Shown piece by piece: positions 34,852 to 48,232 of a stretch of 64,000 nucleotides of DNA; within the stretch, counting starts at the first letter, position 1, and the number at the start of each line of letters is the position of its first letter. The notes under the pieces were generated by a model. It was given only the letters and a program-made list of their open reading frames with translations. It made no database searches and had not been told where the DNA came from. A program made the translations under genes and the position numbers. The DNA is from Dactylellina haptotyla. Its lineage: Eukaryota > Ascomycota > Orbiliomycetes > Orbiliales > Orbiliaceae. The DNA lies in NCBI GenBank assembly GCA_031310005.1, contig CM062379.1, positions 124,001 to 188,000 of the forward strand. The letters are read 5' to 3'.

Positions 34852-36257
34852 ATGGGCTAAAACGATAGGAGTAGCGATGTTTTTGTACATATATATCTGT
34901 GGCAGTTGTAGATAAAAATTGTATATTCTTTTTTTGGGGGAGGGCAAAGGTGTACATAACAGGTGTGGAAAGTTGGAATTTCATTTGACTTGTATATATT
35001 CTACCGAAAATACAATTTATACTTCGACCAAAAACGTATTTCATCCATCCGACGTAGATTTCTGGGTTATCTTTTTTCAGACTGAACTTTTCCAGTTCTA
35101 AAAATTGGCGGGTGAACCAACGACAGAAAACATATTTGCCGACGGTCACACTTGGCTAATTTCGGCTTGCGAGTGTTTCGTTAAAGCAATCCTATTCTTG
35201 GAGCGTCGATGTGGGGGGCCGTAGCGTTCCCAAAAAAGTGGGTATCGAAAGGCAAACTGGTTGCCTGCATGTGAGCAACAAATTCCAACCAATTGGTAGC
35301 GGTAGACGAGTTGCTTCCAGATGGAAGCAAAGATACTAAACCGGGTACCAGACCGACCAGATTGCTTCCTTGTTTCCGCCTGATCCGCTTTCTCCACGAA
35401 AACAATCCTTCTCCTTCGTAAACCTGGCTATCAACACGCAGGTATCATGCAACTGGTGCATGGTAGACGCAATGTTCATCCACAATGCCCAACGGCCTGA
35501 AACCAATCGGCTGCATTGTTCGCAAGTCCCCCACGGTTGTCTATTGGCTGTGAGGGTTTTTCCTTAGACGCCAAACTGCGGAGGACCTGTCATTTTTTCA
35601 TCTTCTTCCATCCCAGAGTTTGCCAGCACGTAAGAGTGGTGTAATGGCGGTGGAGCTGGGGCAGGTCAGACAGGCATTGCCCTTGAAAAGCCGACGAAAA
35701 CAAAAAGTGCGTTGGCAAACACGGTTGCGCTTGCGCTTTTTTCGCCGTATTGCAGCCCAGAAGCCACAGCCTCGGTCCCAATTACCAAGCAGGTGGGTAA
35801 GGTGTGCGACCACACTCGGAAATCGGTTGGAGCTAGTGCTGCAGCTGCAATCTGGACATCTTGCTTTGCCTCGCTCGTGCAGCCTTGGGTTGGATTGCTG
35901 GCTAGCTCGATGCCGGGCAAGCTCCCACGCTTCCTCGATGGAGCAAGGTTTGATGTCGATGGAGCTCGCTGTTTGCTTGAAGTTGGAGTAGCTAAACTAC
36001 TTTGCTATGTAGCTGGAACTTTAATTCTCTGCTCTGGAGGGTGGCCTTAAGCTTATTAAAGAGGTTCTTGAGCTCCCAAATTCATTACGTACTTTCTCTC
36101 GCCTCCTGTTCGCGGTGTATATATTTTTTTCTCTCGCATACTAATTACTTGCTCCGAATTCGGGTACGTTACACCGGCTATCGATAGATCGATCAGGCTA
36201 TAATACTATTGTTCTGGTGTCGTACAACGCACCCTTCAAAGACAAAGATACACAAAA
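34852..36257. other. Intergenic region between endoglucanase and P450
   Basis: About 1.4 kb with no recognisable gene. Overlapping frames at 35.6-36.0 kb on both strands lack domains. TATAATA at 36199-36205 could serve the P450 starting at 36258. Confidence 0.5.
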
Positions 36258-37894
36258 ATGGACTGGGCACGTCTGCTGTCGAGGATACCGCTTGTCCTAT
36301 TCCTCGGCTTACTAGCCATTCTCATCCGAAATTATCTTCGACTCCGACGAATACCCGGTCCTTTCCTCGCAGGATTGACGAATCTGTGGCGAGTTTACTA
36401 TGTCAAGAGAGGTGATGCTCAGGACACGTACGTCCGACTTCACCAGAAGTACGGCAACGTTGTTAGAGTCGGGCCCAACTGTGTCAGCGTTTCCGGCCTC
36501 GACGCAATTCAAGCAATCTACAATGTGCAAGACAAGTTCCCAAAGGTACTCACTCCGATAGTCTAACTCTGTTACCCGAGACTTACCTTTTTCTCTCTTG
36601 GCAGTCTGAATTCTACACCCCTCAGCAGTTCATTGTTCGGGGCAAGCCATACGAAAATATGTTCAACACAACAAATGAGGAATTCCACCAGCTGCTCCGG
36701 AAGCCGGTAGCGAAGGCTTATGCCATGACTACAATCGTTGAATACGAGCCGTTCGTGGACGATACCACCTCCCTGTTCCTGACCAAGATGGAAGATCTAG
36801 CCGGCCAGACAATTGATTTTGCTATATGGCTGCAGTATTATGCGTTCGATGTTATTGGAGAAATGACGTTCTCGAAGAAGTTTGGATTTCTGGAGAAAGG
36901 TGAAGATGTGGGCGGGATCATCCACACCCTGCACAGCCTGTCGCGAATACAAGTTCTGGGTCAGATCCCCTGGGTTGATAAGGTATTCATCAAGCCGTAC
37001 CATAAGTATAAGGCAAAGCCATCAACATCTCCAGTCGTACAGTTCACTATGGCGCAGATGCAACAAAGACTCAAGACCGTCAGATATGATGACAAGGAGT
37101 TTCTGTCTGAGCACGGCAGGCGAGATTTCTTGTCTCGATTCCTCGCTGCTCGTCAATTATATCCCGACGTCGTCGATGACTTCCGTGTTTTGGCGTATAC
37201 GAATACAAATGTATGCAATTCGAGCCCCTTCCTACTTTTTTATAAGTTTATTAACATTTTTAATTAGATTGTTGCTGGAAGTGATAGTACCGCGATAACC
37301 CTGCGAGCTATCTTTTATTACCTTCTTCGGAATCCTGTAACTATGCAACGCCTTGTTCAAGAGATCGATGCTGCTGCCGAGTCCGGTCAGGTGTCACCTA
37401 TGGTCACTTGGCCGGAATCACAGACCTTACCATACCTTGACGCCGTTATCAAGGAAGCCATGAGGGTTCATGCCGCTATCGGACTACCGCTGGAACGTGT
37501 CAATACCAAGCCAATCACGTTATATGGCTACGAGTTCCCGGCCGGAACAACTATAGGCGTCAATGCCTGGGCTATGCACCGTGACCAGTCAGTCTTTGGC
37601 GAGGATGTGGACCTCTGGAGACCCGAACGCTGGATCCACGCGTCTGAAGAGCAAAAGAAACTCATGAACCGGGGACTCTTCACCTTTGGTGGCGGGACAA
37701 GACAATGCATCGGCCGCAATATCAGCTTGTTGGAGATGTACAAGGTGGTGCCGACCCTCTTGTTGAAATTCAGCTTCGAGTTGGCCGATCCCAATCAAGA
37801 CTGGTCGTTGTTTAATTCTGTATTTGTTCATCAAAAGGATCTCAATTTGGTCATTCGGTTGAGGGATACTAAAACCACGGAAAATTCTACATGA
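36258..37894 (+). CDS. Cytochrome P450 monooxygenase, microsomal, fungal class
   Basis: Three exons (36258-36545, 36605-37210, 37268-37894) join in frame to 506 residues. The N terminus is a membrane anchor (L-V-L-F-L-G-L-L-A-I-L-I) followed by basic residues and R-I-P-G-P-F. Diagnostic motifs are the I-helix A-G-S-D-S-T (about 301-306), K-helix E-A-M-R (about 361-364), R-P-E-R-W (about 416-420) and the haem loop F-G-G-G-T-R-Q-C-I-G, with the ligand Cys at about residue 445. It would insert one oxygen atom from O2 into a lipophilic substrate using NADPH-P450 reductase at the ER. Its style resembles the pisatin-demethylase-like fungal families, but the substrate cannot be inferred. No biosynthetic backbone gene lies next to it, so a secondary-metabolite cluster is not supported. 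All essential residues are intact. Confidence 0.95.
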
Positions 37895-38602
37895 AGGTTT
37901 GAATGACGGGGACTGTGTGGTCCTTGTTTGGTTTACGAGACATTCGAGACGGATTCCTTTACTAATTTCCTTTATTTTGAAGCTCTTAGCGATTATTTTT
38001 GTAAGTTCATGGAAGATTTAAGATGGATGCCTACAATGCCATTTCCTTTTCTAAAGCTCTTGGCTCCGTTATGTTAATGTATAGAGAGTATTTCTAGGTA
38101 AGTGTACTCAGAGTAGTACACTGTTTCGGTTTCGTTGTTGTAGACTTATCCTGGTCCCAGGGAATGTTCTTATACTGATGGAAAACCATTTGGTTTAACT
38201 TACTCATCGAATATTAAACCCTCGGTGCCATGATATATATAAGGGCGTGACGTCGAACCCCATCGCCACCCCCATCTCCGCCCCCCACCCCCCCTTCTAT
38301 ACTTCAATTCAAACCCCTCTGCACTCCAATTCACACCACACCCCACCTCCTCCACCCCCTAGCTCTCTTGCCCAGAGCAAATCTCGGCCTTTGAACGGCA
38401 AGGACGATTCAGCCCCCGAATATTATAATAGAAACTCATCAGAGCATCACTAGTACGGCCAAAAACTGGCTAAGCGCATGCGCTTGTGCGCGACGGTAAT
38501 GGAATCTCTAGTTCACAATATATTGAAGAACTAGACGAAGGCGATATTAGAAACGCAGGTACTAACAAGATTGGCTCTTTTAAAACGTATAGATTTGATA
38601 GA
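37895..38602. other. Intergenic region and 5' region of the SNF2 gene
   Basis: Positions 38226-38237 contain a TATATATAA box, followed by a C-rich pyrimidine tract (38258-38362) full of CCCC and CCTCC. The SNF2 frame extends upstream of its first ATG as far as a stop at 38471 without an earlier ATG. Confidence 0.5.
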
Positions 38603-41085
38603 ATGGACTTAATGGCAAGAGCCTCGAGCTCAAAGTTTAATAATGTTGAAATCGCGATCAAATCCCCCACCCCTAGTAAAACTAGTGAATCCAATGTTCA
38701 TGGAAAAGCCCAAGTTATCCTCCGATCCCCTGAGCCCGAGATCGTAAACATAGACCGTTCCGATGGAGTCGATCCTATCCCGTTCCCACAACACATCAGT
38801 AACAACTTATTCGGGTCTCAAATCGAAGGAATTCAATTCCTATGGCGTGAAATCGTTCAAAATGAAGGAGGAGCCTTGCTCGTGCACACCATGGGCATGG
38901 GAAAGACTGCCCAGATCGTCACCCTCCTCTACATCATCTCTCAAGTTGAAAAATCGGACGATGAGAAAGTTTTCACCCAATTGCCGAAAAGTCTGTGCCG
39001 CGACCTTCATGTTCTCATCGTGGCACCGCCTGGTTTACTTCAGAATTGGAGGCAAGAATTTTGCAAGTGGATTCCCAAGACCTCGGACGAACAACTTTTG
39101 CAGTTCTTCGTACCAAGCGATATAAAGAATCCCAGCCAACGCGCTGAAGTCCTCAGGGCTTGGAGCGAGTCAGGTGGTGTCTTATTGATGGGATATCAAA
39201 TGCTCCGTGACTATGTCTTTGATCCTGCTAATAAGAGAAAACCTGGCGCAGCGAATCCAAAGGGAAGAAAAGCCAAGAGGACAAGGCTTCCCAGGAAGGT
39301 TAAGAAGGAATATAATGAGCAAGGGGACTCAGGAGATGAGAGTCAAGAGCTGTATTCTGAAGCAGAAGAACCCAGGAATATCATCCTGCAAAAACCTTGT
39401 ATTGTTATTGCAGATGAGGCACATGCCATTAAAAATGAGAATTCCATGATGTCGAAGGCTCTCAACCTGATCCAAACCAAGTCGAGAATTGCGTTGACTG
39501 GGTCGCCCTTGGCAAATAATTTAAAAGAATATTATTGCATGGTGGACTGGATTGCGCCGGGGTTGCTTCCTTCTTGGGAGAATTTCAGGAAGTTTTTCGT
39601 TCGTCCGATCGAGGCTGGACTATATGAAGAATCTTCGGATCTAGAGAAAGCTACATGTCAGAGACGACTGGCTGTAAGAATTCAACCTAAGATATTGAAG
39701 ACTAAAAAAAGGGATTAATGACTAACCCGTTTTCTAGATCTTACGCCATAAGATTGCAACCAAAATACACCGCCGAGACCTCTCTCAGATTCGACATCAA
39801 CTACCCGAGAAGACCGAGTTTTTGATAACCGTCGAATTGACCAAGCTGCAAAAAGATATTTACTCTCGCTTTGCCGAGGGCGTCGTCGAAGACAATAAAG
39901 GTACAGAAGATGAAGACGATGAAAAGAAAAAACGGCTCGAAATAAGGGGATTCTTCGATCATGTAAAGTCTATGCGAATACTCCTGAATCATCCGAAGAT
40001 ATTCTACGACGTCTTCAATGAAAGGGCCAAGACCAACGGTCGGAAGGAAGGTATCAAGAGCTTCGATATATTCAAGAGTAGGTTTTCGGGAGATATCTTG
40101 GCGTAAAGGTATCAGTGATGCTAATAACATCTGCTGCAGGTCTTTTCAAGTCAACCGTATGTGAAATTGAGAAACATGAAGATCGGGATTCTTTCGACGA
40201 CCCGAAACACAGCAATCGGATGATGTGCCTGTTCCAAATAGTAGAACTCGCTGAGATTATGAACGAAAAAGTTCTCGTATTCTCGACTTCGGTACCCACC
40301 CTGAACTATATCCAAGAACAGTTGAAGTCTCGTGGCATTGCGACAACCCGGATTGATGGACAAACGAAGCCTGCATTAAGACAAGCGATCACGAAGAGCT
40401 TCGACACCGATGAAGGCGCAAATATCATGCTTATATCAACTAAGGCCGGCGGAGTCGGCTTGAATATCACAGCCGCCTCTCGAGTGGTTATATTTGATTT
40501 TGATTTCTCACCACAAGATCAAGAGCAGGCGATTGGTAGAGCCTACCGGCTTGGACAAAAGAAGCCCGTTTATGTTTATCGCTTCAAAGTTGGAGGCACC
40601 TTTGAGGATGCCATGACCAACAAAGCTCGATTCAAGATGTCTCTCGCTGCGAGAGTTGTCGACAGTTCAAAGCCAGTAAAGCTCGCTAAGCTCGGGCGAA
40701 AGAAGGAATACTTCAACCCTCCAGGCGAATGTAGACAGGAAGATCTGTCCGAATTCATGAGGAAGTATAAAGACCCATTGTTGCATGTGTTGATTGCAAG
40801 GTAAGTGCTTACTTGATACCCAAACTAGCCGGCTGCGGTTACATAGTGCTGACGGAATGTATAAAAAGTGGGCTTGTCAAAGGGATTGATCTCCAAGATA
40901 GTTTCGACGTTGGTGATGAGCAGATGGACGAGGGTGAAGAAAAGCTATTCCAGGAAGATTTGAATGCTTTTAATAGGCTGGGGGTTTCTAATGACCACCA
41001 AGATGAGGAGGACAGTGACGGCGACTTTGGAGAATTGGAGGAGGAGGAAGATAATGATGCCGAAGAAGGCGTTCCAATTGAATAG
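38603..41085 (+). CDS. SNF2-family ATPase, ATRX/Rad54-like
   Basis: Four exons (38603-39673, 39738-40077, 40140-40800, 40869-41085) join in frame to 762 residues from the first in-frame ATG. Helicase motifs are complete: Walker A M-G-M-G-K-T (about 97-102), A-P-P-G-L-L-Q-N-W, D-E-A-H (about 271-274), L-T-G-S-P-L-A-N-N, E-Y-Y-C-M-V-D-W-I, then in the C lobe V-F-S-T-S, G-G-V-G-L-N and motif VI Q-A-I-G-R-A-Y-R-L-G-Q. The H-T-M-G-M-G-K-T form and the long basic insertion before DEAH suit the ATRX/ARIP4 branch. It should act in the nucleus as an ATP-driven DNA translocase. The tail is strongly acidic. The true start is uncertain: the frame is open back to 38474 without another ATG, so a short upstream exon may be missing. 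A gypsy element sits about 490 bp beyond the stop. Confidence 0.9.
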
Positions 41086-41569
41086 ACGATCCTTGTTCCT
41101 GGTGTTTCCTGATTATTTCCCCTTTGTAGTCACAATGTTTGTTGTCGATTTTGAGGAAACTCATTGAGTTGGACAAGTGTGACGTTGTTGGGTTTCAAAT
41201 CTTTTTTTTTTGGGGGGGGGTTCGATTATATACATGTAAATTGGTGCTTTGGATCTGATTTCTAAGTCACGCAGACGGCGCCAGTCGGGTTGGCAGTATG
41301 CGTTTAAACAAGTTTTCTAAAGTTTTTCATCTGTTCAAATCCCATTCTCAAATCTAGTAGTAATGAAGTAATATTTCAAACAAAAATTATAACATAGTAA
41401 TTTTACTATATTCTAAATTAGTAGAATGGCTACATGCAACCTTTAAATATAGCCTTAGACTTACTTCAACCTGATACGATCCACGCAAAATATCCTTTGA
41501 GCTTCCCCCAGTTCTTAAAGAAATAGCAAAATGAAGGATTTGAAACATCCAAAACAAGTTTGTGCACCC
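41086..41569. other. 3' flank of the SNF2 gene up to the retrotransposon
   Basis: It contains a run of ten T followed by nine G (41202-41220), about 120 bp after the stop. No gene. The last bases supply the target-site duplication CAGAC (41570-41574). Confidence 0.6.
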
Positions 41570-41574
41570 CAGAC

Positions 41575-41682
41575 TGTGGTGGGCGGTGTGTGTTGCTTAG
41601 TCATGATGCTAGATAGTAGTCCTTTGTAGGTAGCATTGATTAGATAGAAATAAAGACTAGCATTCGCTCTCACACTCCCACA
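41575..41682 (+). repeat. 5' LTR of the gypsy element
   Basis: 108 bp, beginning TGTGGTGGGCGG and ending CTCCCACA, thus with canonical TG...CA ends. It differs from the 3' LTR at seven positions, all transitions. Confidence 0.93.
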
Positions 41683-44600
41683 GATGGTGCGTCCACCGTA
41701 CGGACCCCGTGCTCTTATTGATACTATTTAAATTTAGCAATTACCTTCCCCCGGAGGGCAGGATTATCAAAATACCAGTTATATATGTATAATTCTAGTG
41801 GTGAAGTAGGTATTGCCCCCATTAAAAACAACCTTTTCAACTATTACTGAGCTATAGAAAATTCAGCCTTAGCTTTAAACTGCTTGTATTCCTACGCTAC
41901 ATATTTGTAATATATTTTAGAAACATACTAATCCTAAAGTAGTAATTTAATTATTTTTGTTTAGAACATTAGGTCCGGCTGTTTATAATAATAACAATAA
42001 TCAAAAAGAATTATGTAATTAGAAGTTATAAACGTCCCTCTAGGGCTTTTTCTCCTTTTACATCATTTTAAGAAATATATTTCCGAATATAATAGCATTG
42101 TACCCTTTTTTTGGATTGGGTGAAAGAAATAATTAATATTAAATTATATGGATAAAAAAATGGTAAGCAAATCTATAGCATTAGTTCAGGCTTTGCTTAA
42201 TTTTAGGGTTGAGCTTGCAGATAAATAAATATCTATTACTATAATTGCACATTTTATAAATAATATGATTTTATACTAACAAATAGTATATGTATCTACA
42301 GCGTATAAAAAGATAAAATTTAAAAATATATTAGAGATAAATATAAATTCTCAATTTTAACTCTTTTATAAATTATTTGGTATAAAATCTTTAAACTTAT
42401 ATTATTACTTGCTTTTTAAATAGGAGAAAGAATAGCAGCAATTGGAGGAGGAATAATAATCAAAAAAGGAATAGTAGTAATTATAATGGTTACAAACTAT
42501 GGCCACATTAATAATACTCCCTCCACTAAAAAATATATGATTGATAAAATTGTTTTTAATATTTTTGGGTGTTTTTGATGAGCTTCGTAAATTTGATTTA
42601 ATTGTTAAAAATTATTATAAAGTAAGAGGTCTACCCTTTTATAAAAAAGGTATAATTATAGGTATATAAAATATTGATTATATATATATACTAATTGGTA
42701 TTGTAAATTCTATATTTTTTTATAATAGGGGTATTAGGTTCTGTGTAGTCCTAGTAGAAAAATTTGAAGGCTCTGCTCATAAATAGTGGGATAATTATAA
42801 GATGACCTAGGCCTAAAAGCCGAATTATTGGAAAATAGTCGTAAATTTAAATAAAATCTTTGTAAATGTGGTGGAAGTTAGTCTTCACACTTTGCTGGAG
42901 GCCAAATTTAACCTGGTCTTTAACAAAGCATTAGTTAAGGTAGAGCTGGATAGGTTCTATTAGGATTTGTTTAAGGAATTAATAGGAGTTCTGGTTTATA
43001 AATTATATATATATTATTTAATAGCCTATACTAAAGTATTTGACTCTACTATAACAAAATTGGTAAAAGTTAAAAAAAACTAGTCCAAATAGTTAACAAA
43101 TAAAATATTAGTTAGTATTAATAAAGCTAAATTCTAAAATAAAATAACAAAATAAATTACTAACAGTAAAATTATGGGTATATTAAGTATATATAATTTA
43201 AAAAATTTTAACAAATATATTAAAAAGGGTAAATTAGTATATGGGCCTAATTGTAAACATGATTATAAAAAGGACTCTAAGTTTGGTAATAATAATAAAT
43301 ATTATGAGAAGTATAACATATGCAATTATATTATTAAAAAATGTAATTAATTATAATGAAAAAGGGAATAAAGCCTAGTACTATTTAATATATTCTAATT
43401 TAATAATAACCAGGGCTTTAACAATGGTAGTTGCAATGGAGGCAACTATTGAAGTTAAAAATGCAATAAAAGTAGCCCAAAATAAATAATAGAAAATATC
43501 AATAAAATAGTATATTATAATTATAGTGGCTTTAGCCACTATATACCCAATTACCCCTTTCCAAAAAATAATACTAGGATATTACAATACAGACAATTAA
43601 AAAATAGGAGAAATAATAATAACAATAGATAGGACAGTTATAATAACCAATAAAGTAAAAATAATAACAATAATAATAACTCCTATTCACAATATATTAT
43701 AACTTTAACCAATTTTATATATAATATATATAATATAGGTACCCTAGAAGGCCTAAGTAATACCTTTATATTAATTTATTTTTTAATACTAAAAATGTTA
43801 GCAGAGGAGCTAGCAAAATCAAAAAAAATAAATAATTTATTTACTATAATTATTAATAGCACCACCTATTTATTATATTTGCAAACTATACTAGATATAT
43901 TATATAAAAATAATAAAATCTTTAAAGTATTAGTAATAAATAAAAATAATTATTATATATTAAACTCTAACCTGTTATATAGAATAATTAATAAGTATAG
44001 CACTCCTATGTGTACCATCTTTAAGACAAGGGTAGTAGATATAGTGGTACTAAAAAGGGAGGTAAAGAGGCTAAACCTTAATATTATTTTCGCTAATATT
44101 TTTTTTATATCTGTTAATAAAAAACCCATCCGTCCGATCGGAATAGCCAATAATTATTAATTTAAATTTGTTAACAAATTAAAATTTTATATTATTAAAA
44201 TTTATATAGTTGAATTAGGAGACTTTAAACTCTTTTTTGGTTTTAAATTTATATATAAGATAGCGATTACCTTATTCCCACAATAAAAGACGATGTTTAT
44301 TATAAAACCAATAATATAGTAAGTTAGGTTGTACATTAATAAAAAGTCTGTGCAGACAGTATTATTACTTTTATATTTTATTGACATAACTTTTACCACT
44401 ACTGTACTAATATATTATATTAATAGTGACCACAGAGTCACTATTAGGTAGCAAGATCTGGTGAAAGAAGTTAATGGCCCCTGACCAGAAAATATTATTA
44501 ATGAGATAACAAAAGGGATATTACTTTTATTTAAAAAATTTATTTTAAAAATATTTAAAATCAAAAACCAAGCCCTTTTATAATTTAAAAATGATTATAC

Positions 44601-47600
44601 ATACCTAGTCATAGAGTTTGCAAAAGTGTTTAGTTAAAGTAACCTTAATTTAAGCTATATTACAAATGTTGAATACATAGTTAAGATTATTTTTAAAAAG
44701 GAATGCTTAATATTATTAAGGAGATATTTTAATATATTAAAAAATTTAGTGCTGATATATGCTAAAGTAGACCCCTTGATTGAAATAGGTATATATAAGA
44801 AAGTGTCTTATCCAATCTTATTATATTGCGTATAATTTATCCTAGTCAGATATAATAAGGAGGACTTTGAAAACCCTAAATACACAAGAGTAATTATTAA
44901 TTATCATTTTTTAAATAAGATTTTTGCTTTTAATTCCTACCCCAACCCAACAGTATTAGATATATATTCTTATATATCCAACAAAGTTTTGTTTTTTATA
45001 CACAATGCAAACTGCGGCTTTATATAAATAATCACAAAAAAGATATTTTGTTTATACACAACATTTAAAATAGGTAATCAACTGTGGGTAGCCACATACC
45101 TTTAATTTGGAAATAAAAATGGGTTTGTTACCTTGGCACGAAATGCTAATATCGCCTTCAGTAAGTTAAAGAAAAGGGTGTACTATTCAACTATATTGAT
45201 AATTTTATCACCAAAATAATGGATATGTCAGGCCTATATAAAATAACAAATGATAAATATAGATAGCTACTATTAAAGCTAAAAGATATATACCAAATAG
45301 TACGTGCACATGATTGGAAATAAAAACCAAAAAAGATTATAATAGCTATGTATAAAATACAAACCTTAGGATTAATCTTTAATACAAAATCTATATAACC
45401 TACACCCTACCTCATTAGCATAATAAATAAAATAAGATATTTTACCAATTATATGGAGCTATTGTTGATTTTGGGATTAGTTAACCAATTTAGAAATACC
45501 ACATAAAAATATACCCTTAAAATATTATATATAATTATATTTAATTATACAAACAATTCTAACAAGAAGGATAAGGTAAAGAAAATCATTATAATTTTAA
45601 AAGTTATTATAGAATTTAATAAGTTCAAGGAAGCTTTAAAGTTATTAATTATTTTTATAATCTTTAAGTACAATTTCCAGATATATGTATATATAAATAC
45701 AAATCTAGATATTTATAATAGAAGCCTCCCCAGGGGACTCAACTATATTATCACCCAAATACATTAAAATATAAAATATATATATATATATAGGAGCACC
45801 ATTTTTACTCTAACCCAATATAATTACAACATCACCCAACTAAAGGCATTAATATTTGTCTATTTTACTAGCAAATTTTATAAATAACTATACAGCTAAG
45901 AATTCGTCTGGTGTATAGATAATAGGATTAATAAATATATTAAAGATGTTAAATTCTTTAATAACCTGGCCATAGCAAAATATACAGTCACCCTCTGTGA
46001 ATACTAGTTTACAATTGAATAAATACCAAAATTAATAATAATAGTAGACTCCCTGTTATGTATGATTATTATACTGATAAACCAGTTTGAGGTACTTATG
46101 CTGCTGGAGATGGTTTTTAGAAAAGAGCTAGGTACAAGAATAAATGTATATAAACACCAAAAGCTACTACCACTATTAACTATAAAGCCAAGCGTTACCA
46201 ACGCTCCAATTTTTTTAAATACGGCTTGTATTAAATCTATAACAAATATTTTAATTAATACCAGCATTGAAGAAATCCCTACCTATGTACAGGTGGACTT
46301 CTATTCTATAGAAAATCTAATGGTAGCAAAAATACCTATATCACTATTATATGTGCTGCACCTAGATGCCCCAATACCAATATTAAAGGACATGGTTTAT
46401 ATGATGTTTATCTTCCTATAATATATTAAAATATAAAGGTTAAAAATAAAAATAATATTTTATATTGCCAGCTATATCTTAACCAAAGAGCTACTAACAT
46501 ATTTAGATAGATACTTGGCCAAAATGGTAAAGATTATGTTTTGCTAATATTATATAAAGGATAATATTTTATATATTAAATATAAAGATTCACACCTGAA
46601 GATAATAATAAAAATTGAATTATCAAAAATACTCTGTAAACTTTATAATGGTATGGGTTACAAATTTTTTACTACTATCTATTATTATTTTTTACAATTA
46701 TATTGGTTTTTTGCGGCCGCAACAACCATTAAGAAATATGTCAAAGCTTGTATATTATGCCAATGCTTCAACAGAAACAATAAATTCCACTCGCCTAGTT
46801 ACCAACCATAATCAGGCAATGTACTAAAGTATTAAAGTATTAATTTTGCGAGATCATTCCTAATAAATACCACTACCAAAGTAAAATATATATTGATCAT
46901 AATAGATTTATTAATTAAATAGGTAGAGGCAAAGTTTATAAAAACATGCAAGTCTAAAGACGCTGGTTAAGGCGTATACAATCTATCTATAAAAATAAGA
47001 TTACTAGAATCAATCACAAACAACAATAATATATATTTTATTAATAAAGTTATATAAAAGTATTTTAAGTTATTAGAGATTAAATACCACTATTCAACCT
47101 TATATTACCCATAATTAAACAATCTTTTAAAAAGGATAATACAGATAATAAAAGTAATAATATTTAAGATGGTTATAAATCTGCAGGTGGCCAATTTTAT
47201 AAATATAGAGAGGATAATAGATATCAGCTAGATACCCTCGGTACAAATAATTCTATAAGCCTATAGAAATATTATACATTTAGCTACTGGTGTAATACTA
47301 GCTTTCCTAGTGTATGGGTAAAAAATTAGAATTTTATTTAATAAGACCCCACTAATGTCTTTAAAAATGGACAATAAATACTTCAAGGTAATAACTGAAA
47401 GAGTAGCTTACCTAACAGACTATTTACTAAAACTATAGAATTTATAAAAAAACAAGCAACACCCAATAGTTTTACCACTTCGTCCCAACAAATACACCAT
47501 TGATGATAAAGTTTAACTAAAAAATACCAAGTTAAACAAAAATTTCGCCTTAATTTTTATACCTAAATAGGAAGGTTCCTACAATATCATAAAAATGCTC

Positions 47601-48119
47601 AATAAGAATGTTTATAAACTCAAAACTATCAAGGAAGTTATAAGAAAAAAACTAATAAAGAAGTAAAAATTTATTAATAAAAATTGGTTACAACCATACT
47701 ACGCCAAAAATTTACTATAAATAAGATTAATTAGTAATCTAATTAAAGAAATTATTAATATAATAGAGAACACTCCCTAATAACCCCCCCCCTTTTTTTC
47801 AAATTATATATTTTATTATAAATATAGTTTTTATAGAGGTTATTTTTATTACCTATTAGCTACTATAGTATTGATTCCAATCTATTATATTTTATTAATA
47901 TTACTAAAGGTGTTGAGCTTCTAGGCCCACCATTTTTATTTTCAAATTTATTATTACTACAAGTTGTTTACATTACTATAGGATATATTACTGTGCACTA
48001 ATACTATTATTATTTTGTTTTTCTTTTTTAAATTTTCTTATAATTATTGTATTTACACATATACCCCCCCTTCTTTATTTTTTTTGTTTAACCCTCTATT
48101 TTCACTCCACAGGGGACTT

Positions 48120-48227
48120 TATGGTGGGCGGTGTGTGTTACTTAGTTATAATGCTAGATAGTAGTCCTTTGTAGGTAGCATTGGTTAGATAGAAATAGAG
48201 ACCAGCATTCGCTCTCACACTCCCACA
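48120..48227 (+). repeat. 3' LTR of the gypsy element
   Basis: 108 bp, ending CTCCCACA and followed by the target duplication CAGAC. Its first two bases are TA where the 5' LTR has TG, a G-to-A change that removes the canonical terminus. Confidence 0.93.
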
Positions 48228-48232
48228 CAGAC

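Larger units (their letters stand above)
41575..48227 (+). mobile_element. Ty3/gypsy LTR retrotransposon, degenerate, RIP-like mutation
   Basis: Two 108-bp LTRs bound a 6653-bp element flanked by the perfect 5-bp duplication CAGAC (41570-41574 and 48228-48232). The interior is extremely AT-rich and every pol frame is broken. Remnants still read in order on the plus strand. The integrase zinc-binding region (about 46599-46800) shows N-G-M-G-Y, Y-V-K-A-C-I-L-C-Q, where gypsy elements have His in place of some Tyr. The integrase C-terminal GPF/Y-like module (about 47570-47720) has G-S-Y-N-I-I-K-M-L. A zinc-finger-integrase layout with flanking LTRs of this kind indicates Ty3/gypsy rather than copia. 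A primer-binding-site-like TGGTGCGTCCACC starts at 41685, and a short purine tract AGGGGA (48111-48116) precedes the 3' LTR. The element cannot be autonomous. Confidence 0.93.

Noticed and set aside
36258-37894. Secondary-metabolite gene cluster around the P450
   Set aside because: No polyketide synthase, peptide synthetase, terpene synthase or cluster regulator is nearby; its neighbours are an endoglucanase and an SNF2 ATPase.
43795-46827. Several AT-rich frames of 65-121 codons
   Set aside because: They lie inside the mutated gypsy element and are fragments of its broken polyprotein or antisense shadows, not genes.
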